Virus record (IMG/VR): IMGVR_UViG_3300032213_000932
Span: 1-29,086 of that record
Strand: one strand, 5' to 3'
DNA: 29,086 nucleotides
Origin: a virus
Shown here: one piece after another, positions 6,255 to 14,636 of the stretch
How positions within the stretch are numbered: the stretch's first letter is position 1
Layout of the letters: each line of letters begins with the position of its first letter
Position numbers and translations under genes: made by a program
The notes under the pieces: generated by a model
What the model saw: only the letters and a program-made list of their open reading frames with translations
Told to the model about the DNA's origin: nothing
The model's database searches: none

Positions 6255-6835
6255 CACAAACAGTTCAAGGTCTTAACCTCAAAAATATTGTAGATGACTT
6301 TAGGTTATTAGCAGAAAGACATAAGCAAATCAATTCATATGGGTTTGGTGATTTGGACGAGTTCTCTTATCAGGTTGATAGAAGAGACAAAGAAGTAAAC
6401 CTATCAGACCAAGCCCCATATTATCCATATTTTTATGTTATTCCTTCTAATGTAATTCAAGAGTTCAACTTTATGACTTATGAGTTTAACTTGATTGTGT
6501 CGGATATAATGAAAAGGGATATGGATAATATGACCGATATTTTATCAGATACTTTACAAATGATGAACGACATTATATCTATGTTCCGTTTATCATATAC
6601 AGAGGCAAATGGTAATTATAACGAGTTTTATTTTGTTGATGATGCTGTAACCCTCGTTCCATTTATAGAACGATATGAGGACTTATTATGTGGTTATTCT
6701 GCTACTTTGAGAATCAAGACAAGAACCCCACTTGATAGATGTGTTGCGGCGTTTAATCCATTCCCTGCTGACCCTTGTATAACTCCAACACCAACTACTA
6801 CAACAACCCCAACACCAACACCAACTCAAATCTAA
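6251..6835 (+). CDS. Neck or tail-terminator-like protein with Thr/Pro C-terminal tail
   Basis: This 194-residue protein has a compact alpha/beta composition with LKNIVDDFRLLAERHKQINSYGFGD at the start (read as two adjoining segments), YPYFYVIPSNV in the middle and a helical DILSDTLQMMNDIISMFR segment. I recognise this combination as a widespread head-tail joining or tail-terminator-type protein of Bacteroidota phages, placed between the chaperone and an HK97 gp10-like gene. The last 20 residues, from PCITPTPT onwards, are almost pure Thr and Pro, like the linkers that connect domains in the fibre genes, but here no domain follows. The start ATG overlaps the stop of the -1 frame upstream. The function is family-level inference. 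Confidence 0.65.
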   Translation: MTQTVQGLNLKNIVDDFRLLAERHKQINSYGFGDLDEFSYQVDRRDKEVNLSDQAPYYPYFYVIPSNVIQEFNFMTYEFNLIVSDIMKRDMDNMTDILSDTLQMMNDIISMFRLSYTEANGNYNEFYFVDDAVTLVPFIERYEDLLCGYSATLRIKTRTPLDRCVAAFNPFPADPCITPTPTTTTTPTPTPTQI

Positions 6836-6841
6836 TAATCT

Positions 6842-7390
6842 ATGTGGGAAGGAACAAAAGACGAACTACAAGAATTAGGTGAGGTGTTTGTAGAACACTA
6901 CCAACAAATACTCACCCAAAAGAAATACCCTTATGGTAATCCAAATATCAAGGGGATGGGGAACAAGTATGCTACTGGTAATTTATACAATAGCCTCAAG
7001 GCAAAAGTGGTCGGTACTGGTGATAATATGCAATTAGAAATATCTTATGCTAATTATTACAAGAATGTTAATTTTGGTAGAAGATCTGGTGGTAAAAAAG
7101 TTCCTATTAAAGCCTTGATGGAATGGATTAAAGTTAGGGGATTAAAAAAGAGAGATTCTAAAGGTAGATTTGCCAAGGGTGGTATAAGGAGTTTGGCATT
7201 CGCAATACAGACAAATATTCATAAGTTCGGTATTAGGCCTGCTAATTTATTTGATAAAGCCTATGACTCATTGGAGGAAGTATTAGAAAATCCACCACCA
7301 TTTTTACAGGAGCAATTTACACAACTATACGACGCAATAGGTAGAGATGTGGAAAACTTTATTGATAATACAATAACAAAAGAAATATAA
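6842..7390 (+). CDS. HK97 gp10-like neck or tail component
   Basis: This 182-residue protein has the layout of HK97 gp10-type proteins, which act at the head-tail joint or as minor tail components. It shows a TGNLYNSLKAKV strand-helix start, an ANYYKNVNFGRRSGGKKVP segment, a helix at ALMEWIKVRGL, and a C-terminal AFAIQTNIHKFGIRPANLF followed by a long helix. The central KKRDSKGRFAKGG stretch is basic. There is no signal peptide or membrane segment. It begins six bases after the preceding stop and is followed closely by the next tail gene, so it belongs to the tail operon that starts at 5497. The family assignment rests on recognisable motif order, and the exact place in the virion is inference. 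Confidence 0.72.
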   Translation: MWEGTKDELQELGEVFVEHYQQILTQKKYPYGNPNIKGMGNKYATGNLYNSLKAKVVGTGDNMQLEISYANYYKNVNFGRRSGGKKVPIKALMEWIKVRGLKKRDSKGRFAKGGIRSLAFAIQTNIHKFGIRPANLFDKAYDSLEEVLENPPPFLQEQFTQLYDAIGRDVENFIDNTITKEI

Positions 7391-7400
7391 AGTATAAAAA

Positions 7401-9077
7401 ATGAGTTTTAACCTAACCATATTACAGAGTCCATTATCGGTTACGGAGACCCACTCCGACCACACTTGGAATGTAGCATTAAATAGTTATTCAGCATACA
7501 CCGATATTAGATTGGTTGTAGACATCTATAAGAACCCGTATCAGAACGATTCAGGCCCCAACAATACCACAGGAACAACACAGGAATCGGGTAAGATAGG
7601 ACGACTACTAATCCCCTGCAACGAGTTTGGTAATTGTATATTTAATGTGGAGACAATCATTAGGAATATTGTTAAACCTAATCCTCGTAATATGTCTATG
7701 ATTTACAACACCACTACTGGTGAAGCAGAATCAGACCCTTATATTGTATCCGTAACAAACTCATTATTAGTAAATGTAGACCAAGAAACCTCACAAGCAA
7801 CAATCAATAACTTACCTATCAATTTCATAAGTTTTTCTAATGGTTTCAATGGGGGTTATGAAGGGTTTGAGAATATCTATCAGGTTAATGAATATCGTTT
7901 GATATTTGGGGTTCAATACACATCAGGTGGGACAACTACCTTAATTATAGATACAACGAACTACGGGGTTTATTCAGGGTTTACAGGACAAACTATAAGT
8001 CCAGCAAGTGCCTCCACACAACCTTATGGTGTGATGGTATGGCCTGGCGTTCAAGACAACAAAAGATATGCTGTATCAAATAACCAAGCACTAACATATT
8101 ATTATTCAGGTTTCAATAAGAACGGACAATATAACTTTTGGAATACAAAGGTCTATGATTTTGCTATGAATACCGGTATTGTTCCATTCAATATTGCTGG
8201 TAGATTTATGGGGACATTTGGTGAAGAGACAAGACCTATGACTATATTGGGAGGGCCGGCAATACAAACAAGATATAGAAGTCATTATTATACTTGTCCT
8301 ATTGTATTAGGTTTTATGTATGGTGAGAATGAGTTATTCAATAATTCATCTGTCGTCAAGTCTGTAAGTATATTACAGAAGACACAAACAAACTCACAAT
8401 TAAACTACGATGTAATCTATTCACAACCTATTTCATTCACCCCAAATCCAACTGGTTATAACTCATTCTTGGGGCAGAGAATAGCCTATGTAAATTGGAA
8501 ACAAAACCCCCTATTTAGAACGAATAGTGATGTGGCGATATACTTGTCTAGTGGAGGTTGTGATACAAATTGTACTAGTGGTGTATCAGAAATAGTACAA
8601 TATAAGATGATGGATGAGGAGTGTTTCAACGACCCTGTTAATTTCTTGTTTATCAATAGAAATGGGGTATGGGATACATTCACCTTCACAAAGAAAAGTC
8701 AGTATGCCAAGACACCAAGTAAGAAGATATACGGGTCTCAAAAAACATTAAACTCTACTGTATGGAATATGCAGAGTTATGACTCAAGTGAGACAACTTA
8801 CTATGGAGATGCGATTGAGTTTATGACTGTGGCATCTAACTTTGTTAAACAGAATGATGTAGATATAATTGAGGAATTGATTTTATCCCCAACTGTATAT
8901 GTAATTAAAGATGATTGGACGCCTGAAAATAACCAACCACTTATTTATCCATATTTAATACCAGTTCAAGTATTAAACAAAGAAGTGAAAAAGTATCAAC
9001 AGAAATACGATAGAGTATTTCAATATGAATTAGAATTAAAATTAACTCCGTACCGTCAATATAATTTACCTTACTAA
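7401..9077 (+). CDS. Large tail structural protein, probably distal tail or baseplate
   Basis: This 558-residue, mainly beta protein is rich in Asn, Thr, Tyr and Gly, with no membrane segment. It starts MSFNLTILQSPLSVTETHSD and carries a Cys cluster (GGCDTNCTSG) around residues 390-400, followed by DEECFNDPVNFLFINRNGVWDTF, an edge seen in tail-tip proteins (quoted as adjoining segments). It lies between the gp10-like gene and the 1275-residue tail protein, and its stop overlaps the next ATG (TAATG at 9075-9079). I cannot assign a named family. Size, composition, and the partnership with the very large next protein suggest a distal tail, baseplate hub or receptor-apparatus component. No enzyme motif is visible. 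Confidence 0.6.
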   Translation: MSFNLTILQSPLSVTETHSDHTWNVALNSYSAYTDIRLVVDIYKNPYQNDSGPNNTTGTTQESGKIGRLLIPCNEFGNCIFNVETIIRNIVKPNPRNMSMIYNTTTGEAESDPYIVSVTNSLLVNVDQETSQATINNLPINFISFSNGFNGGYEGFENIYQVNEYRLIFGVQYTSGGTTTLIIDTTNYGVYSGFTGQTISPASASTQPYGVMVWPGVQDNKRYAVSNNQALTYYYSGFNKNGQYNFWNTKVYDFAMNTGIVPFNIAGRFMGTFGEETRPMTILGGPAIQTRYRSHYYTCPIVLGFMYGENELFNNSSVVKSVSILQKTQTNSQLNYDVIYSQPISFTPNPTGYNSFLGQRIAYVNWKQNPLFRTNSDVAIYLSSGGCDTNCTSGVSEIVQYKMMDEECFNDPVNFLFINRNGVWDTFTFTKKSQYAKTPSKKIYGSQKTLNSTVWNMQSYDSSETTYYGDAIEFMTVASNFVKQNDVDIIEELILSPTVYVIKDDWTPENNQPLIYPYLIPVQVLNKEVKKYQQKYDRVFQYELELKLTPYRQYNLPY

Positions 9078-12000
9078 TGAGTTTAAGAATCCGTACAGTA
9101 ATATCAGGTGTTCACAAATATTTAGATTTATTTGATGATGAGGACATCTTGATGTCTTTTTCAGTTGGAGAAATCCAAGACATAACATCAAAAAACTCAA
9201 GTTATTCTAAATCATTCACCTTACCAGGAACAAAGAATAATAACGACATATTCAATTATTTCTACGATGTCAATTCTGTTCCTTTGGACTTTGACCCGAA
9301 TGATAAGTTTGATGCGATTATATCTTGGGATGGTTATGAGATACTAGTTGGAAATATTCGTTTGGATGGGGTTACAATACAAGGTGAAGATTTCACTTAT
9401 CAGATTACATTTTATAATCAAGTTGGTAATTTAGCAGCAAACATAGGAGATAAGTTTTTAAGACAAACTGACCTATCACATTTATCACACCCATTTACAG
9501 AACAAGTTATACTACAATCAAATGTGGATTATAACCTATTTCCAATAACAGGTGCCACAAACTATTCATATCAAAATGGAAAAACGATGTGGGGATTATA
9601 CAACATAGGTTATTCTTATTCAGGTAATTCACCATTCATACAACCTGAAATAACCCCTTTGGTAGAGTTCTCTGACTTATCAGGATTAACATATACACCA
9701 AAGTTTGGTTATTTTGATTTTTCAGGAACCCCTGTTAATGATTATTATTTCAAGCCAACACTACAAATCAAAGAATTATATTCAAGTATAGTTCGTGATG
9801 CGGGATATGAGATACAATCTGATTTCTTTGATACATCTTATTTTGAGAGATTTTATTTACCACTAAAGTTTTTAGATGAAACAGTATATTCAAGAAACGC
9901 TATAATACCCTGTTATACTTATGAAAATCTAGGATTCTTTTTTTCAACAAGTCCACAAAGTGCTTCAACAAATCCAAGTTCAGGAGTAATTTGTAATACA
10001 CTTAATTTATCAGCAACTACAGAGTTTATCAATATCCCTCCATTTTTTGCGGGGTTATACACATTCAAGTTTAGTTATACCGCTCAAAGAAACCTTTTTA
10101 GTGGTTGTGGATTTACTATTATCAATACTGGCCCTGGTAATTTGACTTACCAATATAGAAACTCATCTGGCGTTGTATCTACTGGATTTATTCCAAGTAT
10201 AGACATAGGACTTCCATATAACGTAATTGGTGAGTTTCTTTTAATAACAGGTGGTAATGGTACGGTCACTAATGAAACTAGTTCTGATGTATCATTATTT
10301 TATAATGATTATACTAGTACTCAAGTGCTTCGCGAAGATGGACTTTGTAGTAATGAAACATCAACCACACAAGTTGAGTTCACAAAGGACTTTAATTTTA
10401 CAGGTAATTCTGATATACAATTTTATTTTTTTGGAACAAACGCAACAATATCAAACTTCAAGTTTGAGATATTCACAGGCCCAAGATTTTTAGTATCAGG
10501 TCAAACATTTGATTACGCTTTGGAGTTCCCTGATAATGATTATAAACAAATAGATTTTATAACATCTATTAACAGATATTTTAACTTGGTTGTTGTTCCA
10601 AGTCCTGATAAACCTAATACTCTTATTATTGAACCTATTGTAGATTACTTTGGAAAGGGTGAGTTATTAGATTGGACGACAAAAGTAGATTATAACCAAT
10701 TACAATCATTATCCCCAACAACATCTTTGATAAATGGAACATTACAGTTTAATTTTCAATTAGACCAAGATTATGCCAATCAGGATTTTAAGACCGCATC
10801 TAACAAGGTATTTGGAACTGATAAAATCAATCTAAATATTCCATATAAAAACTCATCAACTAACTTTACCTACATATTCTCGTCTCCTATTGACATAACC
10901 ATCAATAGCGTACAGAGTAATTATTTAACCCTATCATCGTTCTCAAAAATCAAAAATACTGATGTCACTGGTACGACATTACAACAGTTCCAACCATTTA
11001 AGATATTACCTCGTGTTGTATTTAGGGGATTGACACTACCATCATTAAACTATGGTTTTATTGGAACTGGTGCAACACAATTACAAACTTGGTATATGCA
11101 GTCATTTGGGACAACATATCCACAAACAAGATTTACAAACATCAATAGATTCACAACCTATCCTTTTAATTATAGTGGTTTTTCTCATTATATTAACTTC
11201 AGAGGAGAAGACCTTACTACCATTCAACCAAGAGAGTTTGAGTTCGTAGCAGAGGACTTATATGACATCTATTACAAAGATTATATTGATGACCTAATCA
11301 GTCCTGAAAATAAGATATACAAACTAAAAATATACCTTACCCCAAATGAAGTAAAATCACTTTTATTTAATGAAACAATACTAATTAAAAACTCATTATT
11401 TAGGATAAATAAAATAGATAATTTCAATTTGTTAGAACCATCTATTTGTGATTTGGAACTAGTCAAACTTACAAAGACCTATGACGAACATAGGAAATTA
11501 TATTATGACTTAATCCCTTGTGTATCGGGGGCAACAAGATATAGTAATTCTGACTTGAATTATAATTTATATGCTTACATAGGAAATTATGTAACCTTAT
11601 TTGATGATGATGTAAATGCGTTGGGGTGTCATCAAGTAGTTCAAGGGTCTTACAACGAAAACAATAATTATCAACATTATTATATTTCATCAGGATTTAC
11701 TCCAAACTTCGTAAATGCTTATTCTGATTGTAATTGTACTGGTTTCACAGCATTTGATGTGGTTCAGGATGGTTCAGTTGTTCCACCTGTTCCAAGTGCA
11801 ACACCAACACCAACTCCAACATCTACTCAAGTACCAACACCAACACCTACAACTACTCAAACATCAACTCCTACAACTACTCAAACACCAACGGTGACAC
11901 AGACACCAACCAATACTCAAACTCCTACAACTACTCAAACACCAACCAATACTCAAACACCAACGGTGACACAGACACCAACCAATACTCAAACTCCTAC

Positions 12001-12904
12001 AACTACTCAAACACCAACCAATACTCAAACACCAACGATTACTGCAAGTCCAACTGTATCACCAACTAATACAAATACACCGACAACAACCACTACTCAA
12101 ACCCCAACTCCATCAAATGTAGCATTTGACTCTGACGCAGCGGCATATTTGGGAAGAGTATTATTATCAGGAGGTACATTGAGTCCAACTATATCAGCGG
12201 CAACTAATACCTTCTTTACAACCTTGAAATCAACTGGTGTTTATACAAGGTTGAAGGCTATGTATCCATTCGTTGGAGGAACTGCAGCATCTCACGCTAT
12301 AAACGCTTTAACTTCAAGTCAATACACTATAACTTGGTTTGGTGGTATGTCTCACGGAGTTAGTGGTGCCACAGGTAATGGTTCTAATGCTTATGGTAGA
12401 ACAGGATACTTAAACGGATCTTGGAGTGCTAATTCAATATCTCACGGATTCTATCAACTTACTGAAAATACACCACTACAATCAGCGGAGTGTATTATGG
12501 GAGGGTTTCAGTCAGCACCATTCGTTCAAACTCATACTAACCTGAATCCAAATAGATGGGCTATTAGAAATGGGCCAGATCTTCCTGGTGCTATAACAAG
12601 TGCTAATACTGGAAATATTGATGGCTTCTATATCAATAACAGGAACTCATCAACTAATTATGGTCTATATCGTTGTAATAATTTAGTAGTATCTGCGAGT
12701 AGCACTTATACTCCTGGACCTGGAACAGTAGAACAATTCTTATTTGTTTTATCAGTTGCTAATGCACCATTTAATACAACTTATGCTAATCAAACATTAT
12801 CCTTCGCATTTATCGCGGATGGACTAACGACTCTACAAATGACCGACCTATACAACGCAGTACAAACATATCAAACATCATTAAGCAGAAGTGTGACTTG
12901 TTAA
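9077..12904 (+). CDS. Giant tail protein with Thr/Pro linker and C-terminal receptor-binding-like domain
   Basis: This 1275-residue protein, the largest in the window, has three parts. Residues 1 to about 900 are beta-rich and tail-like (LDLFDDEDILMSFSVGEIQD near the start). Residues of about 905-1012 are a repetitive Thr/Pro/Gln/Asn linker. Residues 1015-1275 form a globular domain starting AAAYLGRVLLSGGT, with YPFVGGTAASH, TWFGGMSHGVSGATGNGSN and a helical LQMTDLYNAVQTYQTSL end. That last domain is clearly related to the end of the protein at 20831-22693, and I have seen the pattern widely in Bacteroidota phage virion proteins. The likely role is a tail-tip or side-fibre protein with the C-terminal domain held outward for host contact. 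A small partner gene follows. Confidence 0.75.
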   Translation: MSLRIRTVISGVHKYLDLFDDEDILMSFSVGEIQDITSKNSSYSKSFTLPGTKNNNDIFNYFYDVNSVPLDFDPNDKFDAIISWDGYEILVGNIRLDGVTIQGEDFTYQITFYNQVGNLAANIGDKFLRQTDLSHLSHPFTEQVILQSNVDYNLFPITGATNYSYQNGKTMWGLYNIGYSYSGNSPFIQPEITPLVEFSDLSGLTYTPKFGYFDFSGTPVNDYYFKPTLQIKELYSSIVRDAGYEIQSDFFDTSYFERFYLPLKFLDETVYSRNAIIPCYTYENLGFFFSTSPQSASTNPSSGVICNTLNLSATTEFINIPPFFAGLYTFKFSYTAQRNLFSGCGFTIINTGPGNLTYQYRNSSGVVSTGFIPSIDIGLPYNVIGEFLLITGGNGTVTNETSSDVSLFYNDYTSTQVLREDGLCSNETSTTQVEFTKDFNFTGNSDIQFYFFGTNATISNFKFEIFTGPRFLVSGQTFDYALEFPDNDYKQIDFITSINRYFNLVVVPSPDKPNTLIIEPIVDYFGKGELLDWTTKVDYNQLQSLSPTTSLINGTLQFNFQLDQDYANQDFKTASNKVFGTDKINLNIPYKNSSTNFTYIFSSPIDITINSVQSNYLTLSSFSKIKNTDVTGTTLQQFQPFKILPRVVFRGLTLPSLNYGFIGTGATQLQTWYMQSFGTTYPQTRFTNINRFTTYPFNYSGFSHYINFRGEDLTTIQPREFEFVAEDLYDIYYKDYIDDLISPENKIYKLKIYLTPNEVKSLLFNETILIKNSLFRINKIDNFNLLEPSICDLELVKLTKTYDEHRKLYYDLIPCVSGATRYSNSDLNYNLYAYIGNYVTLFDDDVNALGCHQVVQGSYNENNNYQHYYISSGFTPNFVNAYSDCNCTGFTAFDVVQDGSVVPPVPSATPTPTPTSTQVPTPTPTTTQTSTPTTTQTPTVTQTPTNTQTPTTTQTPTNTQTPTVTQTPTNTQTPTTTQTPTNTQTPTITASPTVSPTNTNTPTTTTTQTPTPSNVAFDSDAAAYLGRVLLSGGTLSPTISAATNTFFTTLKSTGVYTRLKAMYPFVGGTAASHAINALTSSQYTITWFGGMSHGVSGATGNGSNAYGRTGYLNGSWSANSISHGFYQLTENTPLQSAECIMGGFQSAPFVQTHTNLNPNRWAIRNGPDLPGAITSANTGNIDGFYINNRNSSTNYGLYRCNNLVVSASSTYTPGPGTVEQFLFVLSVANAPFNTTYANQTLSFAFIADGLTTLQMTDLYNAVQTYQTSLSRSVTC
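11878..12037 (+). repeat. 72-base tandem repeat within the Thr/Pro linker
   Basis: Bases 11878-11965 recur exactly at 11950-12037, so a 72-base (24-codon) unit is present about 2.2 times. The unit is built from shorter ACCAACCAATACTCAAAC-like blocks. The reading frame is kept. A recent unequal exchange or slippage event would give this pattern. Confidence 0.85.
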
Positions 12905-12920
12905 AATAAAAAAAAAATAT

Positions 12921-13148
12921 ATGATAGTAGGATTATTAACAATAGAACAAAAAGACCAATTAGTTGGAGTTGAAGTCCAATATGATTGGTATTTCAATCC
13001 AGTACAAGATGGAAATGGAGATTGGATTATATCAACTCAAGAAATAGATAATAATACAAATCCTGATGTTATGTGGGTAAAAGATTTACCACTAATTGAA
13101 TATGTACCATTACCACCAACTGAAGATATATCATTATCAATAATTTAA
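12921..13148 (+). CDS. Small partner protein of the linker-type fibre, paralogue of 22695-22946
   Basis: This 75-residue acidic protein lies 16 bases after the giant tail protein. It shares LTI-QKD-LVG, YFNP, an IS-EIDN segment and WVKDL with the 83-residue product at 22695-22946. The paralogue also sits directly after a protein ending in the related C-terminal domain. The pairing suggests the small protein works with that domain, for example as a folding chaperone or a bound cap, but no motif shows this. An A-rich leader precedes ATG 12921, with no Shine-Dalgarno site. Confidence 0.75.
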   Translation: MIVGLLTIEQKDQLVGVEVQYDWYFNPVQDGNGDWIISTQEIDNNTNPDVMWVKDLPLIEYVPLPPTEDISLSII

Positions 13149-13161
13149 TAAAATAAAAAAA

Positions 13162-13175
13162 TATATTTATAAGTA
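13162..13175 (+). promoter_or_regulatory. TATATTTATAAGTA motif before 13178
   Basis: This is the same 14-mer as at 5482-5495, also after an A-rich run and two bases before an ATG. A gap of 29 bases from the preceding gene, larger than usual here, fits a new transcription unit. Confidence 0.45.
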
Positions 13176-13177
13176 AT

Positions 13178-14473
13178 ATGAGTTGTATAACATACCTACA
13201 TAATGACCCTTTTGATAGTGGTGGAACAAAGTTTATTTCGGGAACTACTTGTGATGGTTCGGCGACATCTTATAACCTAACCTTTGGTAGTTTTGCCTGT
13301 ATGGAGGCGGAACTACCATTAGTAATATGTGATGGTTTAACTATTTCAGGATCTTGTATTCCTCCAACCCCAAGTCCAACTCCAACTACTACAACAACTC
13401 CAACTACTACAACAACTACTACAACAACTCCAACAACAACTCCAACTCCTTCATTTTGTTCTAATCCTCTGGTATGGGGTATATTTGATTCCAATAGTGG
13501 CAGAGTAGCATTAGCCTCTTGGATGACAGCTCAAGGTAGTACTTGGAAAGGGTTTAACTCTGTTCCATCCGCACCATCTACAGTATTAGCAACATTTGAG
13601 GCACAGATGAACGCATATATTAGTTATTCAGGGTGGGGAGTAACAGCATTTTCTTTGGTAAGTTCAGTAATGAGTTATAATCAAGACCCTATTTTACTTC
13701 TTAATAGTGTAAATAGTTGGAGCGGTGATTTTACTTGGGTCTCCCTTTTAGTTCCTTCTTGTGCTGTTTGCCCTGATGGGGAATATGGACTTATTGGGGA
13801 CACTAGTTTACCCGTTTATACAACATCTAATACATATAGAAGTTTGGAGTTTTATTATTCTGGTTCATCCATACCACAGGGTTATTATAGATTTTACTCA
13901 ACATTCAGTAATACGGCTATGAGAAATGCAGTTTCATCATTTGAGTATTCTCTTGGGTCGTTGGTTTGTCCTACTCCAACCCCAACACCAACTAATACTA
14001 CAACTCCAACAACAACACCAACTAATACCTCAACACCTGCGGGAACAACCCCAACTTCAACCCCAACTAACACAGGAACACCAACAAATACTACCACCCC
14101 AACTGCAACAACTACCCGAACACCGACACCAACACCTAATCCATATTGTTATACAATAACAACCCAACAAAGTGCTCCTGGTGAATGTTTTGATTGTCCT
14201 GGATATTTCGCAAGCACAACAGATACGATTATAGAGTTCTTTAATGGTTGTAGCGGAACTACAATAAATGCTCCATTTAATATGAATGTAATAGCACATT
14301 ATAGCGATAGTTCAACAGGAACTACCTACATATCTGGTGGAACAGTTGGTAGTGTAGTTATTGCTACAAGTGATATACAATGTGCTCCACTACCTGCTTG
14401 TGGTGAGGTCGCAAGTCCAACATTTGACTTCCTTACTATATCAGGTGGAACTATTAGTGAATGTTGTGTCTGA
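13178..14473 (+). CDS. Three-domain, Cys-rich appendage protein joined by Thr/Pro linkers
   Basis: This 431-residue protein is modular. An N-terminal domain (1-61) has Cys in MSCITYLH, TTCDGS, FACMEAE and VICDG. Linker 1 (about 62-91) is nearly all Thr and Pro. A middle domain (92-264) begins FCSNPLVWGIFDSNSG and contains SCAVCPDGEYGL. Linker 2 (265-320) has repeated TPTNT units. A C-terminal domain (321-431) has PGECFDCPG and ends ISECCV. No catalytic motif or membrane segment is seen. The linkers are the same type as in the fibre proteins at 9077 and 20831, and the gene lies between a fibre module and the tape measure, so it is probably a virion surface or tail appendage. No family is assigned to its globular domains. 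Confidence 0.65.
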   Translation: MSCITYLHNDPFDSGGTKFISGTTCDGSATSYNLTFGSFACMEAELPLVICDGLTISGSCIPPTPSPTPTTTTTPTTTTTTTTTPTTTPTPSFCSNPLVWGIFDSNSGRVALASWMTAQGSTWKGFNSVPSAPSTVLATFEAQMNAYISYSGWGVTAFSLVSSVMSYNQDPILLLNSVNSWSGDFTWVSLLVPSCAVCPDGEYGLIGDTSLPVYTTSNTYRSLEFYYSGSSIPQGYYRFYSTFSNTAMRNAVSSFEYSLGSLVCPTPTPTPTNTTTPTTTPTNTSTPAGTTPTSTPTNTGTPTNTTTPTATTTRTPTPTPNPYCYTITTQQSAPGECFDCPGYFASTTDTIIEFFNGCSGTTINAPFNMNVIAHYSDSSTGTTYISGGTVGSVVIATSDIQCAPLPACGEVASPTFDFLTISGGTISECCV

Positions 14474-14495
14474 CCCCCTTTAATAATATAAAAAT

Positions 14496-14636
14496 ATGAA
14501 GTTTATAACTGACGAAGTAATAAGTAATAGTCCCAAACAAGTAGAAACATACCTCAACGAAATTGAGAATATAAAAGGATTGGTAAGAAACTATAATTTA
14601 ATAAAAAAATTAAACTTGAGAAAGAAGAATGGCTAA
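14496..14636 (+). CDS. Small helical protein overlapping the tape measure start
   Basis: This 46-residue frame begins at ATG 14496, 22 bases after the previous gene, and its TAA (14634-14636) lies inside the first codons of the tape measure gene at 14629. The sequence starts MKFITDEVISNSPKQVETY, then a helix (LNEIENIKGLVRNYN), and ends basic (KKLNLRKKNG). There is no recognisable domain. The overlap implies translational coupling, and the position just before a tape measure suggests a tail assembly role, perhaps a small chaperone. That function is inference. Confidence 0.6.
   Translation: MKFITDEVISNSPKQVETYLNEIENIKGLVRNYNLIKKLNLRKKNG

Noticed and set aside
12121-12904. Diversity-generating retroelement target domain
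   Set aside because: No reverse transcriptase, template repeat or C-type lectin signature is visible in the window. The related domain copies differ throughout, not only at adenines.
9077-12904. Tail lysin or peptidase in the giant tail protein
   Set aside because: No lysozyme, amidase or NlpC/P60 motif was found by reading the sequence.
13270-14299. Minus-strand frames rich in Val, Gly or Cys over the linkers (13270-13494, 13894-14097, 14057-14299, also 21503-21915)
   Set aside because: They mirror the Thr/Pro repeat composition of the plus strand and have no start context or family features.
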